Shown piece by piece: positions 57,444 through 64,000 of a stretch of 64,000 bases of DNA. Below the pieces are notes generated by a model. The model was not told where the DNA came from and did not search any database. It saw nothing but the letters and a program-made list of their open reading frames with translations. Location: positions 41,282 through 105,281 of the forward strand of contig JANQKT010000087.1 in assembly GCA_028280965.1 (NCBI GenBank), given 5' to 3'. The stretch's first letter is position 1. The number at the start of each line of letters is the position of its first letter. Source of the DNA: Phycisphaeraceae bacterium. Its GTDB lineage: Bacteria > Planctomycetota > Phycisphaerae > Phycisphaerales > Phycisphaeraceae. A program made the translations under genes and the position numbers.

Positions 57444-59018
57444 TTACAACTTGTTGATCAGCTTGTCGCGCAGCGCGGCGGCGGCGTGCTCGCGGTCGTC
57501 GAAGTGTACTTTCTCCGTCCCGATGATCTGGTAGTCCTCGTGGCCCTTGCCGGCGATGAGGACGGTGTCGCCCGGGGACGCCAACTGAACCGCGAAACGG
57601 ATCGCCTCGGCCCGCTCCATGATGATGTATGCCTCGGGGTCCGGCATGGTCATATCACGCGTCAAACCCTTGGCGGCATCATCCAAGATCTGCTGCGGGT
57701 CTTCGGTGCGCGGGTTGTCGCTGGTCAGCACGACGACGTCCGCGTGCTGCTGCGCGGCCCCGGCCATGAGCGGGCGCTTGGCACGGTCCCGGTCGCCGCC
57801 GCATCCGAAGACCGTGATGAGTTTGCCTGCCGTCAGATCGCGCAACGCCTTACCGACGTTCTCGAGCGCGTCTGGTGTATGCGCGTAATCGACAAGGGCT
57901 GCTGGGAGTTGGGGGTTCGGGGTTGAGGGTTGGGGCCAAGCCGGGCCGACGGGTTCGAGTCGGCCGGGGACGGGGCGGCAGGTTTCGAGGCCTTGTTGGA
58001 GTTGGGATGCGTCGAGCTCGGCGGTGGCGTGTGCGAGTTCAGCGGCTTGTATGGCGTTGCTCAAGTTGTGGTTCCCCGGCATTGGGAGGGTTGCCTTGAA
58101 CTTGCCCCATGAACCATCGAACATCGCTTCGCTTGAACCAGAACTCATTTTGATCGGTGCGGCAACAGAAACCCCTTCACCCCACCGTGCAACAGCAGTC
58201 CAAATCGTCAACGCACAACAATTGCGCGACATCCGATCACCGTGATGAGCGTCATAGTTCAAGACCGCGACCGCGTCCTCATCCAGCCCCTCAAACAAGA
58301 TCGCCTTCGCGTCCGCGTAGGCCTCCATCGTGCCGTGGTAGTCCAGGTGGTCCTGCGTCAGGTTCGTGAACGCCGCGGCGGTGAAGCGCAGGTGGTCGGC
58401 CCGGCCCTGATGGAGCGCGTGGCTGGACACCTCCATCACGCAGTACGCGCAGCCGTTGGCGACCATCTCCGCGAGCAGGCGCGACAGCTCGATCGCCCCC
58501 GGCGTGGTCAGCTGCGCGGGGCGCGGGCCGCCGGGGCCGCCGGTGTCGAGTTCGACGGTACCAATGAGCCCGCACTTGTGGCCGGCGGATGCGAGCAGGT
58601 GCCTGGTGATTGTCACCGTCGTGGTTTTGCCGTTGGTGCCGGTGACGCCGATGAGTTTGATTTGGCGTGAGGGCCCGCCGAAGAAGCGCTCGGCGAGCAT
58701 GCCGCACAGGCGTTGATCGACCGCGACGCCCGGCTCGGCGGTGACAACCGCGACCGACTCGGGCAGCGCGAGCTCGGCGATCGCCTGGTCGTCTATATCC
58801 GGCAGCAGCAGGGCGATCGCGCCGGCGACGACGGCGTCGGGGACGAAGCGCAACGCCTCGGCGGTTGCAACACTTCCGGGGGCGGGGGCCGGGCGCGCGA
58901 TGAACAGCGAACCGGGCGCAACCCGCCGGCTGTCGTCGGTCAGGCCCGACAGCGTGGTGCGCGCATCGCCGTGGCGCGGTGTCAACGACAGCCCGTCGAT
59001 CAGTTGATTCAGGTGCAA
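57444..59018 (-). CDS. murE: UDP-N-acetylmuramoyl-L-alanyl-D-glutamate--2,6-diaminopimelate ligase
   Basis: 524 aa, TTG start with GGGAGG 13 nt upstream. GVTGTNGKTTTVTITRHLL, EVSSHALHQGR, DHLDYHGTMEAYADAK and VDYAHTPDALENV are MurE motifs, and TSDNPRTEDP carries the DNPR box of meso-diaminopimelate-adding enzymes. About 15 residues just before VDYAHTPD (PAWPQPSTPNPQLPA) interrupt the usual spacing and come from G/T-rich repeat-like DNA. It heads the murE-murF-mraY segment. Confidence 0.95.
   Translation of the reverse strand: MHLNQLIDGLSLTPRHGDARTTLSGLTDDSRRVAPGSLFIARPAPAPGSVATAEALRFVPDAVVAGAIALLLPDIDDQAIAELALPESVAVVTAEPGVAVDQRLCGMLAERFFGGPSRQIKLIGVTGTNGKTTTVTITRHLLASAGHKCGLIGTVELDTGGPGGPRPAQLTTPGAIELSRLLAEMVANGCAYCVMEVSSHALHQGRADHLRFTAAAFTNLTQDHLDYHGTMEAYADAKAILFEGLDEDAVAVLNYDAHHGDRMSRNCCALTIWTAVARWGEGVSVAAPIKMSSGSSEAMFDGSWGKFKATLPMPGNHNLSNAIQAAELAHATAELDASQLQQGLETCRPVPGRLEPVGPAWPQPSTPNPQLPAALVDYAHTPDALENVGKALRDLTAGKLITVFGCGGDRDRAKRPLMAGAAQQHADVVVLTSDNPRTEDPQQILDDAAKGLTRDMTMPDPEAYIIMERAEAIRFAVQLASPGDTVLIAGKGHEDYQIIGTEKVHFDDREHAAAALRDKLINKL
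57899..57946. repeat. Repeat-like insert inside murE
   Basis: On the plus strand GGGAGTTGGGGGTTCGGGGT and then TGAGGGTTGGGG, resembling the 55921-55945 element. It encodes the Pro/Gln/Asn-rich insertion. Confidence 0.6.
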
Positions 59019-59093
59019 GCGGTGTGCCTCCCTGCAACAGCTTAGCCGCGCGGCGTCGGCCGGAGTTTTTCATCGGCCGGATCACCGGGCGCC

Positions 59094-59188
59094 ACTGACA
59101 AACATGTTGGTCCTGCCCGATCCGGCCTCAACAACCCGAACCACTGACAAGCGTGCAAACATACAGGGCCCACATCTGTTTGTCAGTG
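59094..59188. repeat. Inverted repeat CACTGACAAACA
   Basis: CACTGACAAACA (59094-59105) and its exact inverse TGTTTGTCAGTG (59177-59188), with a second CACTGACAAG copy between. It fills much of the 259-bp gap upstream of murE and the symporter gene. Confidence 0.8.
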
Positions 59189-59263
59189 CTTGTGGTCACC
59201 GTCTCAACGGAAGCGCAATGGCTTATCGGCGCCACCCGGCAGGTCCCGGCCAGGCCCGCCTGT

Positions 59264-59269
59264 TATGAT
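59264..59269 (+). promoter_or_regulatory. -10-like TATGAT, 8 nt before the symporter start
   Basis: TATGAT, CGCTATTC, ATG (59278). Close to the leaderless pattern, with a leader of at most about two bases. Confidence 0.45.
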
Positions 59270-59277
59270 CGCTATTC

Positions 59278-60783
59278 ATGGCCGATACGCCGGTCAACCC
59301 GACCAACGACAAACCCGTGGGCGCGATGCCCTGGCGCTGGCCGCTGCATTGGCAGATTTTGCTTGGTCTGATCATCGGTGCGACGATCGGCTTGGGGATC
59401 GGGGCGTGGGCGATTGATCAGGTCAATCAACTGCCCGTGAATGACAAGCCGCCGCCCGAGCTTGCCGGTATCAAGGCCGCCGAGTTCGCAACGACGAGCT
59501 ACGCCTACCTCTTCTTCGACCTCATCGGCGACCTGTTCCTGCAGGGGCTCAAGCTCATCATCGTCCCGCTGGTGACGACCAGCATCGTGCTCGCGGTGGC
59601 GAACCTCGTCGGCGGGCGGGCGACCGATGGCGGCGGGTCGCCCACCGGTTTCGGCCGGCTGGCGGGCAAGACGATGGGCTATTACGCGGCGACGTCTATC
59701 ATCAGCGTCGTGATCGGCCTGCTGGTCGTCAACGCGCTAGCGCCCGGCGTCGCGACCAACGATGCGGGCCAACGCGTCGGGATCCTCGAGGGACAGGACC
59801 TCACGGCGTTTGCGGGCGATCAGGCCGACGTCGATAAGAAGGTCGGTGGCAAGCAGGCGACGGATTTCCTGGATGTGTTCCGGGAGATGGTCCCGCCGAA
59901 CGTGATCGAGGCCGCGGCGCAGGGCAAGCTGCTGGGGCTGATCGTGGTTTCGATTTTAATCGGCTACTTCCTCGGCCGAAGCGGTACCGAGCCGGCCCGC
60001 GCGGTGAAGGCATTGACACAGGGTATCTACGACCTGACACTGACGATCACCGACTTTGTGCTCAAGCTCGCGCCGATCGGGATCATCGGGTTGATCGCCG
60101 CGACGTTCGGCGAGCAGTACGCGAAGCTCGTGCCCGACGGCCGGCTGCAGGTCTTTGTCACCGGCCTGACCACGTTCGCGGGCGGTGCGCTGCTGGCGCT
60201 GGCGGTCCACTTCTTCATCGTGATGCCGCTGATCCTGTTGTTTGTGGCGCGCGTCAACCCGATCCGGCATTACCGCGCGATGCTGCCGGCGCTGATGACC
60301 GCGTTCTCGACCGCGTCGAGCAGCGCGACCCTGCCGGTCACGATGGAGTGCGTCGAGGACCGGGCGACGGTGTCGAAGAAGACGACCAGCTTTGTGCTCC
60401 CGCTTGGTGCGACGGTGAACATGGACGGCACGGCGCTGTACGAGTGCGTCGCGGCGATCTTCATCTGCCAGGCGTTCGGCGTCGAGCTGACGTTTGCCCA
60501 GCAGTTCTTGATTGTCGTCACCGCGGTGCTGACCTCGATCGGGGTGGCGGGGGTGCCCTCGGCGTCGCTGGTCGCGATCGTCGTGATCCTCACCGCGGTG
60601 CAGGACGCCCTGCCCGCCGATGCGCTGCCCGACGGCGTGCTGCTGGTGTCGGGGATGGGCCTGCTGTTCGTCTTTGACCGCCCGCTGGATATGGTGCGGA
60701 CCGCGGTGAACGTGTTCTCCGATTCGGTCGGGGCGGTCGTGATCGCCAAGACCGAGGGCGAGGCGGGCGTGCTGACCGGCTAG
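59278..60783 (+). CDS. Dicarboxylate/amino acid:cation symporter (DAACS/GltP-like)
   Basis: 501 aa with about eight membrane helices and two re-entrant loops. The signature TASSSATLPVTMECVE and VLPLGATVNMDGTALYECVA (NMDGT) are the substrate- and cation-binding motifs. GLIAATFGEQYAKLV and GVAGVPSASLVAIVVIL also fit. It takes up glutamate, aspartate or C4-dicarboxylates with sodium or protons. A roughly 70-residue insert around 160-210 (QDLTAFAGDQADVDKKVGGK) is longer than in E. coli GltP. Confidence 0.95.
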   Translation: MADTPVNPTNDKPVGAMPWRWPLHWQILLGLIIGATIGLGIGAWAIDQVNQLPVNDKPPPELAGIKAAEFATTSYAYLFFDLIGDLFLQGLKLIIVPLVTTSIVLAVANLVGGRATDGGGSPTGFGRLAGKTMGYYAATSIISVVIGLLVVNALAPGVATNDAGQRVGILEGQDLTAFAGDQADVDKKVGGKQATDFLDVFREMVPPNVIEAAAQGKLLGLIVVSILIGYFLGRSGTEPARAVKALTQGIYDLTLTITDFVLKLAPIGIIGLIAATFGEQYAKLVPDGRLQVFVTGLTTFAGGALLALAVHFFIVMPLILLFVARVNPIRHYRAMLPALMTAFSTASSSATLPVTMECVEDRATVSKKTTSFVLPLGATVNMDGTALYECVAAIFICQAFGVELTFAQQFLIVVTAVLTSIGVAGVPSASLVAIVVILTAVQDALPADALPDGVLLVSGMGLLFVFDRPLDMVRTAVNVFSDSVGAVVIAKTEGEAGVLTG

Positions 60784-60820
60784 GTCGAAACGCAAAAATG
60801 GGCGAGATTGAATTCGCGGC

Positions 60821-60849
60821 TTGCATGCCCCGTGTTCTGGTGTTAACCT
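60821..60849 (+). promoter_or_regulatory. Promoter TTGCAT-N17-TAACCT
   Basis: -35 at 60821-60826, -10 at 60844-60849, spacer exactly 17 nt. It lies after the symporter stop and before a terminator. Confidence 0.55.
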
Positions 60850-60855
60850 ATTTCC

Positions 60856-60935
60856 CAGACCTGAGAATTCAGGCCTAACTCTTGCCCCCGGAAGCTGCCT
60901 CTAGCTGAGCCTTGCTCGCTAGAGGCGGTTTTTTT
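60856..60935 (+). ncRNA. Candidate 80-nt small RNA
   Basis: A short segment bounded by the promoter above and an intrinsic terminator. It has a CCTGA/TCAGG hairpin, a C-rich unpaired stretch (CTCTTGCCCCC) and then the terminator, the layout of a trans-acting small RNA. It could instead be the 3' untranslated region of the symporter mRNA. Confidence 0.45.
60897..60935 (+). terminator. Intrinsic terminator
   Basis: GCCTCTAGC/GCTAGAGGC, 9-bp stem, then GG and a run of seven T. Confidence 0.93.
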
Positions 60936-60970
60936 GAGACGCACGACAGCCCAAGGCCTCAGCCGAACGT

Positions 60971-61023
60971 AAAAAAAAGCCCCGGCCAGCGTGTCGGGGG
61001 GGTCGGGTTCACGCCAGCCGGGG
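60971..61023 (-). terminator. Intrinsic terminator on the minus strand
   Basis: CCCCGGCTGGCGTG pairs with CACGCTGGCCGGGG except for two central positions; on the minus strand it is followed by C and eight T. It faces the terminator at 60897-60935, although no minus-strand protein gene lies directly upstream. Confidence 0.88.
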
Positions 61024-61147
61024 ACAAGCGGACAGAGTCAATATTTTTCACCTTGTCCGAGTTCAGATTTTGTTGTGGATGATTCGGATCACAGACTGTG
61101 TGGGTACCAAGAAGGGAGTGAGCCAGCTTTCGCTATAACTCTTATCT
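60971..61147 (-). ncRNA. Possible small RNA of about 180 nt ending at the minus terminator
   Basis: A TATACT hexamer (61153-61158, minus) could start a transcript that would end at the strong terminator at 60971-61023. A GGACA/TGTCC pairing lies inside. There is no credible frame. The -35 region is poor, so this is the weakest of the RNA candidates. Plus-strand bases 60936-61292 otherwise hold only the leader of the oxidoreductase gene. Confidence 0.35.
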
Positions 61148-61292
61148 GTTTAAGTATAGCGCCCGCTTGAGCTAAATCTGCCTTAACCACATGTTGGATA
61201 CAAGATTCAGGTCTTAACCCTACTCCGTTCCCAGATCGCCGTGAGCACGCAGACAGGGTAGGATGGCACGGTTCGAGGATCGGAGTGCAACG

Positions 61293-62336
61293 ATGGATGC
61301 GATCAGGATCGGCGTGATGGGCTGCGGGGTGGTGTCGGAATACGGCCACCTCCCGCCGTTGCGCGACAGTAAACGTTTTGATGTACACGCCTTGATGGAT
61401 CCGGATGCCGACCGGCTTGCTGATTATCAGAGGCGGTTTGGTGTGCCGCGCGGGTACACCGATCAGGACCCGTTTTTTACAAGCGGCCTCGACGCGGTCG
61501 CCATCTGCTCGCCCGCTCCGGTGCACCTGGAGAACATCAGGGGCTGCGCTGCACACAAGCTGCCCGCGCTGTGCGAGAAGCCCCTGGCGATGGACGCCGA
61601 CGAGGCGCAGCAGATCGTTGACGTCATGCGCGAGGCGAACCTGCCGCTCTATGTCGGGTTCTGCTACCGGTTCTCAGGTTGTGCGCAGACGATCCGTGAT
61701 TTGGTGCGCGATGACGCGATCGGGCAGGTGCGCACCCTCCGGCTGATCTACAACTGGGACTGCCACGGCAAGTACGAGCAGGGTCCCGACGGCCAATGGC
61801 GGGTGTACCAACGCCGGGTCGAACGGATGCTTGAGGGCGGGCCGATGGTGGATTGTGGTGTGCACCAGATCGACCTGGCGCAGTGGTGGCTGAACTCGCC
61901 GGTCGTGCGGTACCGGGGCCACGGCTCGTGGGCCGATGAGTTCGAGGCGCCCGACCACGTCTTCCTGCACATGGACCACGACTGCGGCGCGCACACGCTC
62001 GTCGAGATGTCCTACACCTACGGCCACACGACCAGGCACAAGTACAACGAGTTCATCTACGAGCTGATCGGCACCGACGGCATCATCCGCTACGAACGCA
62101 ACACCAACCTCTTCGAGCTGCGCACTCATCAATTCACCGAGAAGCTCAAGCACACCGGCGAGAAGAACTTCGCGGTGATGTACGATCACTTCGCGGATGC
62201 GATCCAGAAGAACGACCCCGGCGACCTGTGCACCGGCGAAGAGGCGATCCGTGTCACCGACATCGCTCGCAACGCGACCGACGCGATCATCGCGGACCGG
62301 ATCAGCAAGCCGGTGAAGATCGGCGCGTCGAAGTAG
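61293..62336 (+). CDS. Gfo/Idh/MocA family oxidoreductase
   Basis: 347 aa from the ATG at 61293; GGAG 9 nt upstream and a TAGGAT box behind it. RIGVMGCGVVSEYGHLPPL is the NAD(P)-binding motif, CEKPLAMDADEAQQIVDVM holds the conserved EKP, and MVDCGVHQIDLAQWW the active-site His. The substrate is probably a sugar or inositol-type compound; planctomycetes carry many of these genes, and no neighbour narrows it down. Cytoplasmic. Confidence 0.94.
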   Translation: MDAIRIGVMGCGVVSEYGHLPPLRDSKRFDVHALMDPDADRLADYQRRFGVPRGYTDQDPFFTSGLDAVAICSPAPVHLENIRGCAAHKLPALCEKPLAMDADEAQQIVDVMREANLPLYVGFCYRFSGCAQTIRDLVRDDAIGQVRTLRLIYNWDCHGKYEQGPDGQWRVYQRRVERMLEGGPMVDCGVHQIDLAQWWLNSPVVRYRGHGSWADEFEAPDHVFLHMDHDCGAHTLVEMSYTYGHTTRHKYNEFIYELIGTDGIIRYERNTNLFELRTHQFTEKLKHTGEKNFAVMYDHFADAIQKNDPGDLCTGEEAIRVTDIARNATDAIIADRISKPVKIGASK

Positions 62337-62343
62337 TGTTTAG

Positions 62344-62408
62344 CGGGAGACGCGCAGCGTCCCGCGCGCACTGTTTTAAATGATCCGCACGGGACGCTGC
62401 GCGTCACC
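62344..62408. repeat. Inverted repeat, family A
   Basis: CGGGAGACGCGCAGCGTCCC (62344-62363) and its imperfect inverse (about 62390-62408). Same core as at 2855-2934. Confidence 0.9.
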
Positions 62409-62431
62409 TATGAAACGGAAGCGCTTCGGTC

Positions 62432-63307
62432 TTATTCCGTCGTCGCCGGCACATCCGCGAGTGCGCCGCCGTCCAGCCAGGGCATCAGGCCGTCCAGCTC
62501 GTCGGTCACCGCGACCTCGCCGCCGGCCAGCAGCGTGTTGTGGCGCTTGTAGGTCCGGTGGTCCTGCACACGCATCGTCAGCGCCACCGTGTCGGCGCCG
62601 ACCGCCATCGCCAGCACGCGCGCCCGTCGGCGGTGCTCCAGCTCCAGCACCGGGCGGAACTCGAACGACTCGAGCTGCGCGATCCACTCGCCGATCCGGT
62701 CGGCCAATGCCTCCTCGCCCTGCGGCAGTTGCTTGCGCAGCAGCTCGCCCACCTCGACGACCGAGACCGGCAGCGAGCCGGCGATCAGGCCGTCGACCCG
62801 GCCGACCGCCATGCCGTCGGGCTGGAATTCGAGCTCGACGTAGCCGGAGAAGACCTGCGACCAGTTGGTCGTGGTGATCTTGAACGCGATGGCCAGCCGC
62901 CCATCGACCGCGAGCACGACCGGGCGGGTGATCTGCGTGGGCACCTCGTACCCGCGCTGGCCGGCCCATTCGTCGAACATATCCTGTGCGAGCGCGACCA
63001 GTTCCTCGTTGCTCAACTCCAGTTCCGCTGTCTGATCAAAACCCGCTTGCTCGTTGGCCGGCCCGAACGCCGGCAGCGCCGACGACGACTCGGGCTCATC
63101 GATCAGCGTGGACACGAGCCGCTGGGTGATCGCGTCGACCTGCTGCTCGCGCTCTTCGGGCGTGTGCTGTTCGAGGATCTGCTGGGCCTGGTTCCACACC
63201 GCCGGGGGCCGTCGGAGCAGGTAGACCGTCAGGCCCGCGCCGAACACGGCCGCCGCGCTGACGCCGATCACCGCCCGCCGGACCCAACGCCTGGTTCTTG
63301 CCTGCAT
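62432..63307 (-). CDS. Membrane-anchored protein of unknown function
   Basis: 291 aa. One N-terminal membrane helix (about 12-30, VIGVSAAAVFGAGLTVYLL) after a basic start. The soluble part is helical (TPEEREQQVDAITQRLVSTL), then has strands in VVLAVDGRLAIAFKI and VFSGYVELEFQ and later VLAMAVGADTVALTMRV. It resembles large planctomycete exported proteins with two similar half-domains, but I recognise no family. It stands alone between the oxidoreductase gene and the divergent protease gene. Confidence 0.72.
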   Translation of the reverse strand: MQARTRRWVRRAVIGVSAAAVFGAGLTVYLLRRPPAVWNQAQQILEQHTPEEREQQVDAITQRLVSTLIDEPESSSALPAFGPANEQAGFDQTAELELSNEELVALAQDMFDEWAGQRGYEVPTQITRPVVLAVDGRLAIAFKITTTNWSQVFSGYVELEFQPDGMAVGRVDGLIAGSLPVSVVEVGELLRKQLPQGEEALADRIGEWIAQLESFEFRPVLELEHRRRARVLAMAVGADTVALTMRVQDHRTYKRHNTLLAGGEVAVTDELDGLMPWLDGGALADVPATTE

Positions 63308-63465
63308 CGTCTCGCCTCCAATACCCCGTGCTTGTTATCGGTAAGCGGCGGACCACGCTGGCTTGTGTTCGGCGTGCAAGCCAACAATCGGTCCGTCTGT
63401 AACGGTTGGCGGGTTGTGCGGGCATTGATAGCGGTCATGGTCCAACTGACCTAAGCTGCCCGCCG

Positions 63466-64000
63466 ATGGACACCGAGCTCGTTGTCAACATCTCGGTCTC
63501 GGCCGTGGCCCTGATCGCACTGGGCGTGCTGCTGTTCACCGGCGCGCTACGCGAGCGGGCGCTCGCGCTCGGGCCCGAACGCGACCTGGGCTTGCCGCAG
63601 GGCGTCTACCTGGCCGGTGTCGCCGCGGTGTGCGCGTACGCGCTGGCGATGCTGGTGCTCGGCGGGTTGGAGGACCCGGCGGTCGGGCTGGTGCTGCAGA
63701 TCGTCCCGTTCGCGCTGATCGGGCTGCTGATCGGCCGGGCGATGAACACGGAAGCCGGGGCGCGCAAGATCGGTCTGGTGCCGCGTCGGCCGGGTCGGGA
63801 TGTGTGGTGGGCCGGGGTCGCGCTCGTGGTCGGCTACGCGTTGATGGGCTCGGCCTCGCTGCTGACCGGCCTGCTCGCGGGCCTGTTTGGGGACGCGCCC
63901 GAGCCGATCGCCCACGAGACGCTCCGCCGGCTGCAGGAGGACCCCAGCACCGACCTCGTCCTGGCGGTCATCTTCACCGCGGTAGTTATGGCGCCGCTCC
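63466..64000 (+). CDS. Membrane protein, probable CPBP-type CAAX protease (3' end cut)
   Basis: 178 codons read from the ATG at 63466 to the window edge without a stop. Five hydrophobic segments (about 5-25, 48-70, 74-92, 113-135 and 163-178) and the partial motif VVMAPL at the very end. In CPBP intramembrane metalloproteases this is where the EExxxR motif begins, so the catalytic part lies beyond the window. Identification therefore rests on topology and the APL approach sequence. TAAGCT lies 8 nt upstream of the ATG. Confidence 0.65.
   Translation, partial: MDTELVVNISVSAVALIALGVLLFTGALRERALALGPERDLGLPQGVYLAGVAAVCAYALAMLVLGGLEDPAVGLVLQIVPFALIGLLIGRAMNTEAGARKIGLVPRRPGRDVWWAGVALVVGYALMGSASLLTGLLAGLFGDAPEPIAHETLRRLQEDPSTDLVLAVIFTAVVMAPL

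Noticed and set aside
61089-61556. Minus-strand 155-residue frame over the oxidoreductase start
   Set aside because: Out of frame with any homology and overlaps a well-supported gene and a candidate RNA.
1-64000. tRNA genes, insertion sequences, integrases or phage genes
   Set aside because: Intergenic regions were read for the tRNA T-loop and acceptor ends, and all proteins for transposase or integrase motifs; none was found.

Overview
The window looks like chromosomal DNA of a planctomycete, most likely of the Phycisphaerae. Pointers are the high-GC coding sequence, a DUF1800/DUF1501 gene pair, small membrane proteins with a CxxCxYDLxG...CPECG zinc ribbon, a GspG-like pseudopilin, and a large exported Asn/Gly-rich beta-helix protein opening with a W-x-G-G...NW motif. 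This placement is inference; no rRNA or tRNA gene was found. The content is mostly housekeeping and envelope genes. There is no phage, no transposase and no CRISPR array.

Layout. 1-12 kb: partial exported beta-helix protein (-), lipoprotein MsrB, a DegT aminotransferase, two small proteins, dapA, a small membrane protein with an orphan LarC C-terminal domain, divergent tilS, a thioredoxin-fold lipoprotein, an ABC-2 permease/cupin pair, two tandem Dabb proteins and a zinc-ribbon membrane protein. 12-16 kb: parB with two parS sites upstream, a soluble histidine kinase, mraZ, then about 770 bp without genes that ends in a candidate small RNA. 16-28 kb: an UPF0173 hydrolase, a TPR-like/ABC permease/ABC ATPase operon, a pseudopilin, rpsU, a pterin carbinolamine dehydratase, a MerR-type protein and a second ABC operon. 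A 640-bp gap at 28.4-29.0 kb holds a candidate structured RNA. 29-38 kb: a lipid-modification cluster beside a CarH/LitR-type B12 photoreceptor regulator. It has two CFA-type methyltransferases, DUF1295, DUF1365, an FAD oxidoreductase, an acyl-CoA desaturase, an SRPBCC protein and a small membrane protein. This is the most interesting system in the window. 38-49 kb: a VWA protein, a repeat lipoprotein, an OppF ATPase, HtrA, panB, a GspB/PilP-like protein, and the DUF1501/DUF1800 pair. 49-64 kb: a Nudix hydrolase, a predicted heterodimeric ABC exporter, mraY-murF-murE, a dicarboxylate symporter, a Gfo/Idh/MocA oxidoreductase and a truncated CPBP-type protease.

Three cross-cutting signals stand out. 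(1) At eight genes a -10-like hexamer lies exactly 6 nt before the start codon, which predicts leaderless mRNAs. (2) At least fifteen long inverted repeats from several unrelated sequence families sit between genes, and repeat-like sequence is also embedded in frame in murE and murF and beside the mraY start. (3) Promoters with a TTGCAT/TTGAAT -35 box head three intergenic segments that look like small RNA genes.

The pathway genes fit together. dapA and a MurE with a DNPR motif imply a meso-diaminopimelate peptidoglycan. CarH keeps the residues of the coenzyme-B12 light sensor and lies next to a set of genes that would remodel membrane lipids.
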